A stretch of 58,151 nt of DNA from Hominimerdicola alba (GCF_900112155.1 NZ_FOKQ01000027.1:1-58151); one strand, 5' to 3'; numbered from the stretch's first letter, positions 7,915-17,413 are shown. The notes: a model not told the origin generated them from the letters alone. Translations and numbers: made by a program.

Positions 7915-8970
7915 ATGGAGTTTTTACATTCAAATTATCCACCTTGTAAAATTAGCGGAGCACACACCTTCTCTGAGGCGTTTTACGATCTTCTTTCTGA
8001 AACCGAGAGGCTTGATATTGCGGTAGGATATGTTACCTCGGATTCGCTTGCAGAATTAAAGCAAATATTAGAACAGAATACAAGAATCGAGAAGATGAAT
8101 CTTACTATTGGAATGCACTATATAGAAAAATTCACCCATAGTGCATACAGAGCAGCTTGTGTGTTGAATAGATATCTAGTTTCTGAGCAACGTGGTGAGG
8201 TTCGTCTTGTTACGCCTTTTCGTTATCATGGAAAGCTTTATTCTTTCAGTAATAGTACATCTCCATTTGCGGGGATAATTGGTTCAAACAACCTTAGCAG
8301 TATACTTGGTGACGCTACGAGAACGTATGAATCTTCTGTATTAATTGATGATCAAGCTGCTGCTGCGGAAATGAATAGATTTATCCAGAATCTTGTTTCA
8401 ACTTCTACTGATAACATTGCCGATTTGGAAATCACAGATTTTGATGAACGCAATCCGCTTTTGGAAGGACATGAGCGAGTAAGCAAAGTTGATCCTCAGA
8501 CTCTTACAGAATGTAAAGATTCCTGCACCCAATTAAGTTTTGAAATTCCGATTAAGGGCGAAGAAAAGAGTAATCTAAACGCCTGTTTTGGAAAGGGCAG
8601 AGAAAACAAAAAGACAGGAATTATCCAGCCAAGACATTGGTATGAAGTCGAGCTGATTGTTCCTAAGATCGTTGCTTCTCAGCCTGGATATCCAATCAGC
8701 AAAACTCCTGAAGCGGAATTTGATGTGATTACTGATGATGGTTGGTCTTTCAGATGTAAGGTAAGCGGTGATTATAATAAGAATTTCCGTTCCGAAGGCG
8801 ATTTGAAAATTCTTGGTAAATGGTTAAAAGGCAGATTAGAAATAAGTGGGGCACTTACTCCAGGAGAGCGTGTTACACAGCAGACTCTTAACGCTTATGG
8901 AAGAAGCACTTTTACGCTTACAAAAACCAATAAGCCGAATTTATGGTATCTTGATTTTGGGGTTAGATAA
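7915..8970 (+). CDS. NgoFVII-family restriction endonuclease (PLD fold)
   Basis: 351 residues; AGGAGGTCAGT stands before the ATG. The N-terminal half is a phospholipase-D-type nuclease: HGK (H105, K107) followed by GSNNLSS (N125), the HxK...N signature used by metal-independent nucleases such as BfiI. The C-terminal part (about 230-351) resembles the RE_NgoFVII C-terminal DNA-binding domain. Such enzymes act as dimers with one active site. It follows dcm by 13 bases in the same operon, so the methylase presumably protects its sites. The assignment to the family is from motif and context. Confidence 0.8.
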   Translation: MEFLHSNYPPCKISGAHTFSEAFYDLLSETERLDIAVGYVTSDSLAELKQILEQNTRIEKMNLTIGMHYIEKFTHSAYRAACVLNRYLVSEQRGEVRLVTPFRYHGKLYSFSNSTSPFAGIIGSNNLSSILGDATRTYESSVLIDDQAAAAEMNRFIQNLVSTSTDNIADLEITDFDERNPLLEGHERVSKVDPQTLTECKDSCTQLSFEIPIKGEEKSNLNACFGKGRENKKTGIIQPRHWYEVELIVPKIVASQPGYPISKTPEAEFDVITDDGWSFRCKVSGDYNKNFRSEGDLKILGKWLKGRLEISGALTPGERVTQQTLNAYGRSTFTLTKTNKPNLWYLDFGVR

Positions 8971-10865
8971 TGCGGTATTTAGAGAATTATATTAATAGTA
9001 TAAGAGATAAAGGAAATTCTGCCCTCGCTGATGCAATCAGCAAGACTACAGAAGATATCGTGCCTAAGTACATCAGCAACTTCTCTTACAGAGAACACGT
9101 TGTAAGTCTTCTGGTCGGTGATGTTCAAAGCGGTAAAACGAGCCATATGTTTGGCTTGATGAGTGCAGCAGCTGATAACGGGTTCTGTATTTTTGTTCTT
9201 CTTACAACAGATAATACATTACTTCAACAGCAGACATTCAAGCGTGCTGAACGTGATTTACCTGATTTCTGTGTTTGCGACGAGAATGATTACTTGAAAT
9301 TCTTTAATAATAATATGAAGAAGCCAGCCGTGATCGTATTGAAAAAGAACGGCAGCATACTGAAACAATGGAAAAATAACTTTTCCTCAACTAAATTTGT
9401 TAGAGGAAATCCATTGTTTATAGTAGATGATGAGGCTGATGCAGCGAGTTTGAATACTATGGTGAATAAAAACCGCCAAAGTACTATAAACAAGAACCTA
9501 TCTGAAATAAAAAAGACCTCATCAAGCAGTATTTATCTTCAAGTTACAGGCACACCGCAGTCCATATTACTGCAAAGTTTGAAAAGTGAGTGGAAGCCAT
9601 ACTTCATTTATTATTTCCGTCCCGGAAAAGGATATATGGGCGGTAATTTCTTCTTTAACGATGATGAGCATAAACACATTGTGTTTACCGACAACGAAGA
9701 ATCCTCCGATATTCTCAGTGACGATGAATTTCCTGAAAACGGTTTAAAAAAAGCACTGATAATGCATCTTATATCTTCGGCACATATCTTTATTAACGGC
9801 GGTACAGTTTGTAATTTCTTGATACACCCAAGTGTGAAAACAGCTTATCATAAAAAGTTTGCTGAGAAGATAGGAAACTATCTTAATGAAATATCACATT
9901 CGCATGAAGAAGATGATACCAGAGAAGCATTCAAGGCAGAATATGAAAAGCTGCATGAAACAAAAAAAGACATTGCAGACTTTGATTTAATATATGATAC
10001 GATTTATTCGTACTTGCAGGATGATAAAATAAATATCCTAATTCTCAACTCAACATCATCTTTTGAGGAAAACACCCAGTATGAAACTGGTATCAATATC
10101 CTTGTAGGAGGAAATAGTCTTGGAAGAGGCGTAACTTTCCCTCAGCTTCAAACAATTTACTATTGCCGAGTAGCCAAAAATCCGCAGGCTGATACAATGT
10201 GGCAGCACGCAAGAATGTTTGGTTACGATCGTGATCCTGATTTGCTTCGAGTTTATATGCCGCCAAAGCTTTACAAGCTATTCAGTGATATAAACAGAAC
10301 AAATAATAATATTATTGCACAGATTGAAACCGCTGATAATGGAAATGATATTAAGATATTCTATCCCAAAGGGTTAAAGCCTACACGAAAGAATGTTTTG
10401 GATAATAAGATTGTAAGCATATATACAGGCGGTGTCAATTATTTCCCGTTCTATCCTATAAATACTGATATTACCGCACTGGACGAGATTCTTTCTTCTT
10501 TTGAAGATGATGAATATACTGTCAGCTTGAATATTATCATAAAAATACTTGAGCAGACTGGTTCGGAGGAAAATGATTGGGATAAGGATGCATTTATCGG
10601 ATTTATTCAAGCATTCTTGTCAGAAAAGCCAATAAAACAAGGAAAACTGATTGTCCGCAGGAACAGAGACATTGCAAGAGGAACAGGTACTTTGTTATCT
10701 CCGAATGACAGAAAACTTGGAGATCAGTTCTCTGATGCTGTAGTTCTTACAGTATATAAGGTTACAGGAAACAAAGGGTGGAACGGTCAGCAAATCTGGT
10801 ATCCTAACATTAAGCTGCCAGGAAATGATGTCTATTACAGTGGAGATAAAACGCTAAACAAATAA
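8970..10865 (+). CDS. Z1-domain helicase-like ATPase of restriction system
   Basis: 631 residues; the start ATG overlaps the nuclease stop by one base (TAATG), so translation is coupled. Walker A is GDVQSGKTS (50-58), Walker B is VDDEAD (152-157), and the Z1 domain shows VGGNSLGRGVTFPQLQTIYY followed by DTMWQHARMFGYDRD, the superfamily-2 motifs V/VI of this family. Z1 ATPases are known partners of PLD-type nucleases, methylases and sometimes MutL/MORC-like proteins in restriction systems; no GHKL protein is seen here. It probably moves DNA or remodels the nuclease complex. Confidence 0.85.
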   Translation: MRYLENYINSIRDKGNSALADAISKTTEDIVPKYISNFSYREHVVSLLVGDVQSGKTSHMFGLMSAAADNGFCIFVLLTTDNTLLQQQTFKRAERDLPDFCVCDENDYLKFFNNNMKKPAVIVLKKNGSILKQWKNNFSSTKFVRGNPLFIVDDEADAASLNTMVNKNRQSTINKNLSEIKKTSSSSIYLQVTGTPQSILLQSLKSEWKPYFIYYFRPGKGYMGGNFFFNDDEHKHIVFTDNEESSDILSDDEFPENGLKKALIMHLISSAHIFINGGTVCNFLIHPSVKTAYHKKFAEKIGNYLNEISHSHEEDDTREAFKAEYEKLHETKKDIADFDLIYDTIYSYLQDDKINILILNSTSSFEENTQYETGINILVGGNSLGRGVTFPQLQTIYYCRVAKNPQADTMWQHARMFGYDRDPDLLRVYMPPKLYKLFSDINRTNNNIIAQIETADNGNDIKIFYPKGLKPTRKNVLDNKIVSIYTGGVNYFPFYPINTDITALDEILSSFEDDEYTVSLNIIIKILEQTGSEENDWDKDAFIGFIQAFLSEKPIKQGKLIVRRNRDIARGTGTLLSPNDRKLGDQFSDAVVLTVYKVTGNKGWNGQQIWYPNIKLPGNDVYYSGDKTLNK

Positions 10866-10872
10866 AAACAAC

Positions 10873-10910
10873 AAGTCCCTGCTTTATTATGAAAATGCAG
10901 GGACTTTTTT
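10873..10910 (+). terminator. Terminator of the restriction operon
   Basis: Stem AAGTCCCTGC / GCAGGGACTT (10 bp), 14-base loop and a T run, 8 bases after the Z1 stop. Confidence 0.85.
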
Positions 10911-11137
10911 GTTATCCTATATACAACAAGGAATAATAGTATTATTATACACAAGTTTGGGTCTAAATATGGTAAACTAATGGTAAATCAACTATGATAT
11001 TGCTGTCAAAGCCTTGAAAATACAGTGTTTGAGAAAATGAGTTTAAATATTGCCGTGGCAAACAAACATTATTTTTATCATATTTTTCTCCTCTCTGATC
11101 TGTTTTGCTCGGTATATCGGTACGAAAACGGATAATT

Positions 11138-11593
11138 TCAGTGCTTTGATACTGCCCATCTCGGTCCTTCTTCGCCGATAACTCCTTTGAGAACAAATCC
11201 ACATTTTTCAAGCACTCTTTTTGAAGCGGTATTATCGGGATCGGTCTCCGCTTCAATTGCGTTGACTTCGGTATGCGCGAATGCCCAATCTAAAACTGCT
11301 TTGACTGCTTCGGCAGCATAACCCTTGTTCTGATATCCTTCGGAGATACCGTATCCGATCTCTGCAATACCGTCAGCAGAAAGCCCCTTGAAGCAGAGTT
11401 CTCCGATATGCGTGCCATCTTTCAGTTCTATCATCCATATCGCATACCATTCCCATTGATCCGGGTGAGCCAGACATCCGTTCAGCATTTCCGTATAAGC
11501 GGCTTTCAGGACATCTATGGTCTGCGATTCGATGAAAGCTTCCATCGTCGCCTGAGATGCGGCGTATATTTTTAATCTGTTTGTTTCTATCAT
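11138..11593 (-). CDS. GNAT N-acetyltransferase (RimJ/RimL type)
   Basis: 151 residues with GAAAGGTGA before the ATG. The acetyl-CoA site is GYQNKGYAAEAVKAVLDWAF (about 86-105). The N-terminal TNRLKIYAAS and the late NTASKRVLEKCGF are typical of the RimJ/RimL branch that acetylates protein N-termini or small amines. It is a single gene with no operon partner. The substrate cannot be deduced. Confidence 0.85.
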   Translation of the reverse strand: MIETNRLKIYAASQATMEAFIESQTIDVLKAAYTEMLNGCLAHPDQWEWYAIWMIELKDGTHIGELCFKGLSADGIAEIGYGISEGYQNKGYAAEAVKAVLDWAFAHTEVNAIEAETDPDNTASKRVLEKCGFVLKGVIGEEGPRWAVSKH

Positions 11594-11899
11594 TTCGTTT
11601 CACCTTTCGAATGTATTTTTCGTTCCATATCATTATACCATAATCATTCGGTTTCATCAAGTCGGGAGCATCAAAATATAATTTCATATAGTCTGAAAGA
11701 TAACATCAGCATAATATATCCCTGTCGATCCAGCAATTTAAGTTGTGTGATAAAGGGATAGTCAGATTTAGTTTTGATTTCGCTGATGGTTAATAATATG
11801 TTTTCATTTTTGTGGTATATTTTATTTCATGACGTGTCAGATTTTATTTCTTTTATTCGATATATAGAGTGAAACGTTTCAAAGGAGCGAGGTCTTGTT
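11594..11899. other. Intergenic region with a LacI/CcpA-like palindrome
   Basis: No gene. It must hold the promoter of the ECF sigma gene downstream, not clearly recognised. At 11870-11881 it has the perfect 12-bp palindrome TGAAACGTTTCA with a central CG, like LacI-family operators. The palindrome touches the ribosome site of the sigma gene. Confidence 0.45.
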
Positions 11900-12442
11900 A
11901 TGACAGATAGAGAATTGCTCGAACTGCTGCGAAAAGATCCCGATAACGGACTAAAAAGTGTGGTGCTGCAGTATTCGGCTTATGTAATGAAAATTGCATA
12001 CATAAAGCTGGGCAGCATCTGCACCGCCGAGGATATTGAGGAAGCTGTCAGCGATATCTTCCTGAAATTCTTCAATGCAGGCGTAAAAAGCGGATTTGCA
12101 TTTGAATCTGTAAGAGGCAGCCTGTCACTGATCGCGGGAAGACATTGTGTGGATGTTTTCAGAAGCAAAGTGAAAAAAGAAAAGGATATCCCCCTTGATG
12201 AAGTGATAGAATTCGTGGCAGACGAAAGCATCATCAAAGAGGATACGGGCAGCACTCTTACAAGGGCGATAAAAAGTCTTGGGGAGCCTGACAGTTCCAT
12301 ATTTATGAGGAAATATTTTTTCGGGCAGAAAAGCAAGGACATAGCAGATGATCTCGGTCTGAAGCCAAACACAGTTGATAAAAAGATCTCAAGGGGTCTT
12401 AAAAAACTGAAAGAGATACTAATGAAGGAGGGAGAAGAATGA
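11900..12442 (+). CDS. ECF-type RNA polymerase sigma factor
   Basis: 180 residues with AAAGGAG before the ATG. Region 2 covers VVLQYSAYVMKIAYIKL through SLIAGRHCVDVFRSK. Region 4 has FMRKYFFGQKSKDIADDLGL followed by the recognition helix NTVDKKISRGLKKLKEIL. It differs clearly from the sigma factor at 3162-3722. It overlaps its downstream partner by four bases (ATGA), so the two are made together. A palindrome at its ribosome site may regulate it. Confidence 0.9.
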   Translation: MTDRELLELLRKDPDNGLKSVVLQYSAYVMKIAYIKLGSICTAEDIEEAVSDIFLKFFNAGVKSGFAFESVRGSLSLIAGRHCVDVFRSKVKKEKDIPLDEVIEFVADESIIKEDTGSTLTRAIKSLGEPDSSIFMRKYFFGQKSKDIADDLGLKPNTVDKKISRGLKKLKEILMKEGEE

Positions 12443-14001
12443 AGATAAATATAAACGAACTTCCCGATCACCTGAGCGAGAAAGATATGGCAGAATTTGA
12501 GGGGCTGTTCGATGATATTGAAAAAGATGCTGCGATCTCAGATGAACAGCAGCAGCGCATTCTTTCCTCTGTCATGCGAAAGGCAGGAAACGGTATGGAC
12601 ACTATTATAACGAATAAAAGAAATACAAACGAAACAGCAACAGAAAAAACTATTGAAACGAACAGAAAGATACATATAAAGCGCGGCGGTGCCATAGCGG
12701 CTTGTATTGCGGTGCTGGCTATGGGCGGAGCATTATTCTCGCTGAATAACAATATCCACCGGACTGCGCCAAATACTGACAGAGATTCTTCTGCATTCAC
12801 GGAAACCGTCTGCACAGATTCCGAGGACATTCAGAGCGACAGCGAAAACGTGCCGGATGCCAAAACAGAGAACGACAGCGTAATAGCAAATCTGTATGAG
12901 AAATATCTATCAGCCATTTATTCCTATGGCTTTGAGAAGATAAATAATGAAAGATACCTTATACACATACCGGCTTGTGAGAACGATTCAAAGAATAATA
13001 AATATATCATTTACGACGTGTCCAGCGGCTCTGAGATCACTGCGATAACTACTGATATGGTTTTACCCGAAGTATTTGCAAACAAGTTTGATGTTTACAA
13101 GTATGACAGTACAAAAAACATCTTACAAGCTGCGGTTTATGATGAAAGCGGAAATGCTTTACATGAATACGAAGTTGATACAGATATTGAAGAAGGATAT
13201 CATCCGGCATTAGTTCATCCTGTTTTTAACGATGATGGAAGCAGAATGTTCTTTGTCATGGAGAAAGATTTAGGCGATTTCAACACAGACTCTGCAATAT
13301 ACTATGCTGACAGCGGTGACAATACTCCTCATTTGCTTAACAAGGACAGTTTGAAGAATGAGAGTGTATCAAAATTGTCAGTATCCGGTGATACCATGTT
13401 AGTAGAATGCCATGATGTTGTAGGGCTTATCAGCACTGATCCTGACTGCAAGGAAAATGCCGCCACATTTGATCTCCAAAAAACATATTATTATTGTTGG
13501 TTAATGAGTGATCCATGGATAAACGGATATTTAGGCATTAGTTATTCGGGAGATATCACAATTATCGCACCCGATGACGATGGAGATATACAGATAGGCA
13601 ACAATCGCTATACGATCAAAAACTACGAGTTAGGCGATGATCAATATAATACAAATCGAGTTTTATCTTGTAGTGGAAGATACTTAGTAGTATCATATAA
13701 AAAAGATATCAATGATTTCGATGATACCAGGTACTACACTTTATATGAGGTAGGGAAAGACGACCTCACAAAGATAAAGACCGTTAAAAAAGAGATAGAC
13801 GGTACGGTATATAATGAGAATGGCAAAGTATATTTTGATGAAAGCACAGGATTACTCACTACGTGCCGTGAAAAGAACATACCATTGGAAGAATATGACG
13901 AATTCAGAATAATGGAGGATGGATCCTACACTGCTTCATTTGCTGCTACATTTGAAGGTCCAAATGAATTTACTTTTGATGTCATAAATCTCTTTAAGTA
14001 A
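12439..14001 (+). CDS. Probable membrane anti-sigma factor with large outer domain
   Basis: 520 residues, overlapping the sigma gene by four bases. Residues 1-75 are cytoplasmic and charged (including QQQRILSSVMRKA); a membrane helix follows near 77-96 (GGAIAACIAVLAMGGALFSL); then about 420 residues lie outside. The outer part is rich in short beta-strand repeats with Asp-rich turns (YYADSGDNTP, APDDDGDIQIG), possibly a propeller. Position and topology indicate that it restrains the sigma factor and senses an outside cue. The sensor domain is not one I recognise. Confidence 0.65.
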   Translation: MKININELPDHLSEKDMAEFEGLFDDIEKDAAISDEQQQRILSSVMRKAGNGMDTIITNKRNTNETATEKTIETNRKIHIKRGGAIAACIAVLAMGGALFSLNNNIHRTAPNTDRDSSAFTETVCTDSEDIQSDSENVPDAKTENDSVIANLYEKYLSAIYSYGFEKINNERYLIHIPACENDSKNNKYIIYDVSSGSEITAITTDMVLPEVFANKFDVYKYDSTKNILQAAVYDESGNALHEYEVDTDIEEGYHPALVHPVFNDDGSRMFFVMEKDLGDFNTDSAIYYADSGDNTPHLLNKDSLKNESVSKLSVSGDTMLVECHDVVGLISTDPDCKENAATFDLQKTYYYCWLMSDPWINGYLGISYSGDITIIAPDDDGDIQIGNNRYTIKNYELGDDQYNTNRVLSCSGRYLVVSYKKDINDFDDTRYYTLYEVGKDDLTKIKTVKKEIDGTVYNENGKVYFDESTGLLTTCREKNIPLEEYDEFRIMEDGSYTASFAATFEGPNEFTFDVINLFK

Positions 14002-14028
14002 AACTTGAAAAAATTCTCACCAATATAA

Positions 14029-14067
14029 AAATCCCTCTGTCTGAAACAACAGACAGAGGGATTTTTT
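14029..14067. terminator. Bidirectional terminator between convergent genes
   Basis: Fifteen-base arms AAATCCCTCTGTCTG and CAGACAGAGGGATTT with a 6-base loop, T run on the plus strand and A run upstream. It serves the anti-sigma gene and the convergent methyltransferase. Confidence 0.8.
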
Positions 14068-14098
14068 GTGCAGAAATTCATAAGGCTGACAGCCTGCA

Positions 14099-14734
14099 TC
14101 ACACCTTTTTAAAAACAAGCATCTTGCCCCGTTCAAGGTCATCCAAGGTGATGCCGCCTTTTTGCTGATAGTAGGGGCTGTATGCTTTTTCAAAATGTAT
14201 GCCTTCCAGATTTTTTTCGATGTATTCAAATCCCATGGCGCATATCTCGTCCGTCAGTTTTTTGTAGGTGTACTTGCATTTTTTCTTTTCCTTATTTCGG
14301 AAGTTTGACAGATGGAATGGCAGGACTGCAAGCACTCCGCCTTTTTTCAGGGTTCGCTTTGCTTCTTCTGTCATGGTGAAGCGGTGGAGTCCGCCGTAGA
14401 TCTTTTCTTCGCCGTGGAAGATATCGGAATAAATGACAATATCAAATGTTTCATCATCGAAATCATGGCGATAATCTTCTCTGCCCATGGCGGTGGTTAT
14501 ACAGGTGATATTTCGTTCCTCGGCTTTTGCGGTTACATTATCGAGTATCTGTTTTTTGATATCAACTGCGTATATCCTGCATTTTTGGTCGAATGCGTAG
14601 GCTGCCGCGAAGGAATAATCCCCTGCACCGCAGCCATAGTCGAGAATAACAGGTTCGGGGGTATCTGTCAGCTGAGCGATCAGCGCTTTTCCCTTGGTTT
14701 TCTCCCAATTTTTGATCTCGTCAAAAATACTCAT
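14099..14734 (-). CDS. Class I SAM-dependent methyltransferase
   Basis: 211 residues with AAGGAG before the ATG. Motif I is VILDYGCGAGDYS (about 29-41), the acidic motif II end is RIYAVDIKK, and DIVIYSDIFHG is the motif IV region. The C-terminal LEGIHFEKAYSPYYQQK resembles small uncharacterised archaeal and clostridial methylases. It is 30 bases downstream of the nitrilase-family gene and probably in the same operon. The substrate is unknown. Confidence 0.75.
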   Translation of the reverse strand: MSIFDEIKNWEKTKGKALIAQLTDTPEPVILDYGCGAGDYSFAAAYAFDQKCRIYAVDIKKQILDNVTAKAEERNITCITTAMGREDYRHDFDDETFDIVIYSDIFHGEEKIYGGLHRFTMTEEAKRTLKKGGVLAVLPFHLSNFRNKEKKKCKYTYKKLTDEICAMGFEYIEKNLEGIHFEKAYSPYYQQKGGITLDDLERGKMLVFKKV

Positions 14735-14764
14735 GATGTTTCTCCTTATCGATATTGCGTATTA

Positions 14765-15610
14765 TTATGGGTTGGCGGTGAGGTCGCTGTACGCCCACGG
14801 TTTGCGGTAGTTATCGCCCATGACTTCGTTTTCGCGGTAATCACGGAGTATTTTGAGGTCGATATCAGCGGTGAAAATGCCCTCGCTGCCATTGGCTTCG
14901 AGTATGCACATATCGCGTACGCCCGGTTCATCACGTAACCAGGCTATGCCATCGAATACGGTGGAATGACCGTTGCAGTCAGGGACGGTGTCCGGATAAT
15001 TGCAGGTGGCAACGGCGATCATGTTTTCGTAAGCCCTTGTCCTCAGGGCGGAGAGGCGGTTTATCTCCATGGGGCAGGCGTTGGGGGCAAGGACTATCTC
15101 TGCGCCTTTCAGCATTAGTATCCTTGCGCTTTCGGGGAATTCGCGGTCGAAGCATATCATTGCGCCGACTTTTACTGTACCCACAGCGGTATCAAGGTCG
15201 CAGACATGGAATCCATCACCCGATGAAAGGGCGAATTCGGCGCTGAAATCGCAGGTATGGACTTTGGAATACTTCATGGCTTGTCTGCCGTGACGGTCGA
15301 AGAGGATAAGGGTGTTCAGGGGCTTGTGGTCGTGCTTTTCAAGGAATGTGATGCCTATCGCCATATCAAGTTCGGCGGAAAGTCTGCCGAATGACTGCAC
15401 GAAGTCGTCATCTGCAGAGATAGCGCGTGCTGTCCATTCCTTGGCGGGCGGGTCGTAGATATCGTAGCCGATGCTGAACATTTCGGGGAAAAGTGCGATA
15501 TTTGCCCCCTGGGACTTGGCTTTTCTGCAGGCGGCTATGCCTTTTTCAAGATTGCCTGCCAGAGTACCTGTGGGGGTCAGTTGTAAAAGCGCTATTTTCA
15601 GTTTGCTCAT
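14765..15610 (-). CDS. Carbon-nitrogen hydrolase (nitrilase superfamily)
   Basis: 281 residues with AAAGGAG before the ATG. The catalytic triad is E43 (ALFPEMF), K116 (YSKVHTCDF) and C153 (GAMICFDREFPE). Enzymes of this fold hydrolyse amides or nitriles, for example omega-amidase or N-carbamoyl-polyamine amidohydrolase. It sits between an MFS transporter and a methyltransferase on the same strand with short gaps (27 and 30 bases), which suggests uptake or export of a small amide and its breakdown. The exact substrate is not clear. Confidence 0.85.
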   Translation of the reverse strand: MSKLKIALLQLTPTGTLAGNLEKGIAACRKAKSQGANIALFPEMFSIGYDIYDPPAKEWTARAISADDDFVQSFGRLSAELDMAIGITFLEKHDHKPLNTLILFDRHGRQAMKYSKVHTCDFSAEFALSSGDGFHVCDLDTAVGTVKVGAMICFDREFPESARILMLKGAEIVLAPNACPMEINRLSALRTRAYENMIAVATCNYPDTVPDCNGHSTVFDGIAWLRDEPGVRDMCILEANGSEGIFTADIDLKILRDYRENEVMGDNYRKPWAYSDLTANP

Positions 15611-15637
15611 GGTGGTCTCCTTTGGTTGTCTTATTGT

Positions 15638-16810
15638 TCACGATGCGGTGGTATGCGGTGGCATACGCTTGTATGCGAATTCAAGCAAGCCTATGTTCAT
15701 CACTGCGAAAAATGCGAGATACACGGGCATTATTGCGATGCCCAACGCTTGCTGCAAAAGTCCGAATACCATTGGCATGAATGTGCTGCCGATGTATGCC
15801 GATGCCATTTGCAGGCCTATCACGGCGGCGCTGTTTTTTCTGCCGAAGTTTTCGGGCGCCATGTGCTGAATCGCCGGATAGACAGGTCCCATGCCGATGC
15901 CTGTTATTACGAATCCCACCGCCGCGGGGATATAGCCTTTCAGCGGCAGGATAATCAGGAGTATGCCAACGGCTTCCACGGCTATGCCTATTCGTATCAG
16001 CGTTTTATCACCAAGCTTGTTGGATACGAATGCGGATATCAGACGTCCAAGCATAAGTCCGCCGAATATCAGGGAGCCGAATGCGGCGGCAAGTTCGGTG
16101 CTGATGCCCTGTTTTGTGCCGACGAAGTAGCTGGATGTCCAGAGGAAGCAGGTGGCTTCCCCTGCACAGTAGGCGTAAAACGCTATCAGTGTGGGGATAA
16201 CGCCGCGTATCTTCAGGGCGGTGGTTATGCCTGCGCTGTCACTTTCATCATCGTCGGCGGTGTCTGCATTTTTCTTCCACAGCGGGAAAGACAGCAGGCA
16301 GACTAGCATTATTCCCGACTGGATATAGGCTGTCCAGCGGTAGCCCTCATTCCAGCGGGCGCGGGATAGGGCAAGGGACATGATGTAGGGGCTTATCATG
16401 GCGCCTACGCCGTAAAAGCAGTGGAGGAAGTTCATCACCGATGATGAATAGTGTTTCGCCACGTAGTTGTTAAGGGCGGAATCCACCGAGCCTGCCCCAA
16501 GTCCGTAGGGTATAACAAAGAGGAAGAGCATGGCATAGCTTGAGGCGAATGAAAAGCCCATAAGACCCAGTACCGTCAGTAGTATTGAGGTCACGACTAT
16601 ATGGTTGGTCTTGAATCTGCGTATGAGTGTGGGGGCGATAAGGGCTGAGATTATGGTCATGAAAGATATGGACATTGAGACATATCCCGCGTATGAGGAA
16701 GGTACGTCAAAGTCCTTCTGCATGGTAGGCCAGCCCGAGCCGAGAAGCGAATCGGGTAGACCCAGACTTATGAACGCAAGATATATCACGGCTAAAAGCA
16801 GAGCTGTCAT
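15638..16810 (-). CDS. MFS transporter
   Basis: 390 residues with GAGGTAAACA before the ATG. About twelve hydrophobic helices are visible. The N-terminal half begins LAFISLGLPDSLLGSGWP, and the loop after helix 2 is LIRRFKTNHIV. GLGAGSVDSALNNYVAKHY and the mid-protein FYGVGAMISPYIM resemble the FucP-like or sugar/proton branch. It lies upstream of the nitrilase-family gene in one probable operon. It is not known whether it takes up or exports its substrate. Confidence 0.85.
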   Translation of the reverse strand: MTALLLAVIYLAFISLGLPDSLLGSGWPTMQKDFDVPSSYAGYVSMSISFMTIISALIAPTLIRRFKTNHIVVTSILLTVLGLMGFSFASSYAMLFLFVIPYGLGAGSVDSALNNYVAKHYSSSVMNFLHCFYGVGAMISPYIMSLALSRARWNEGYRWTAYIQSGIMLVCLLSFPLWKKNADTADDDESDSAGITTALKIRGVIPTLIAFYAYCAGEATCFLWTSSYFVGTKQGISTELAAAFGSLIFGGLMLGRLISAFVSNKLGDKTLIRIGIAVEAVGILLIILPLKGYIPAAVGFVITGIGMGPVYPAIQHMAPENFGRKNSAAVIGLQMASAYIGSTFMPMVFGLLQQALGIAIMPVYLAFFAVMNIGLLEFAYKRMPPHTTAS

Positions 16811-16823
16811 TGTTTACCTCGCA

Positions 16824-17240
16824 CTAAATATCGCTGTAATAGTCTTTTCGTGCGAACAGGATAGTATCGTATTCATCGGCATCTTCAACATAGACACCCA
16901 ACGAACCTTTTACAGACAGAAAGCCTGCGCCGTCCTCTTCGACATCGTCAAAACGTGATCTGAAAAATCCGAGAAGTTCATCATAAGTCTCGGGGACTTT
17001 TTTGCCATCGTAGAAGATGTCTGCTTCGTCCACATAGACAACTTCAATGGCTTCAAATATATAGTCCTCATCATAACATATATGGTAACAGGAATAGCAA
17101 TCCGTTTCTATATCATCATCGCCTTTGAGAAATGAATCTTCGGGGTCGCCCAGCATTTTCCATATCTCATCCCTTGATGTTCCGAATTTTATGCCGTTGA
17201 CTGAAACGAAAGGTTCAACACGTATCTTTGTTTTATTCAT
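16824..17240 (-). CDS. Small acidic protein of unknown function
   Basis: 138 residues with AAGGAGGAAG before the ATG. It is very acidic (many D and E) with no membrane segment or signal peptide. The N-terminal VNGIKFGTSRDEIWKMLGDP pattern and later YDEDYIFEAIEVVYVDE suggest a small alpha/beta fold like some single-domain immunity-type proteins, but no toxin gene is nearby. It is 13 bases upstream of the MFS gene on the same strand, so it may be the first gene of that operon. I do not recognise the family. Confidence 0.6.
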   Translation of the reverse strand: MNKTKIRVEPFVSVNGIKFGTSRDEIWKMLGDPEDSFLKGDDDIETDCYSCYHICYDEDYIFEAIEVVYVDEADIFYDGKKVPETYDELLGFFRSRFDDVEEDGAGFLSVKGSLGVYVEDADEYDTILFARKDYYSDI

Positions 17241-17318
17241 ATGATCTTCCTCCTTGATGGTATCAGATGGCTTTTGAAATAATTATATCACAGTTCACGG
17301 GGCAGGTCAATCATAATG

Positions 17319-17376
17319 AAAAAACAAAAACACCGACCCTCTGCGGCAGAGTGTATCTGCCGCGGAAAAGTCGGTG
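17319..17376 (-). terminator. Terminator of the GH5 cellulase gene
   Basis: On the minus strand CACCGAC / GTCGGTG encloses an inner hairpin CTGCGGCAGA / TCTGCCGCGG; the T-rich stretch TTTTTGTTTTTT follows. It lies 38 bases after the stop. Confidence 0.8.
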
Positions 17377-17413
17377 GGATCTTGTGATATTATGCTAAAC
17401 TATCTGCTGATAA

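Noticed and set aside
4842-10960. Direct repeats or att-like sites bounding the defence island
   Set aside because: AT-rich similarity at the two ends was looked at, but no repeat longer than chance could be matched, and no tRNA or integrase gene is next to the island.
10963-11256. 97-residue minus-strand ORF before the GNAT gene
   Set aside because: It overlaps the 3' end of the GNAT gene in another frame, with no ribosome site or family pattern.
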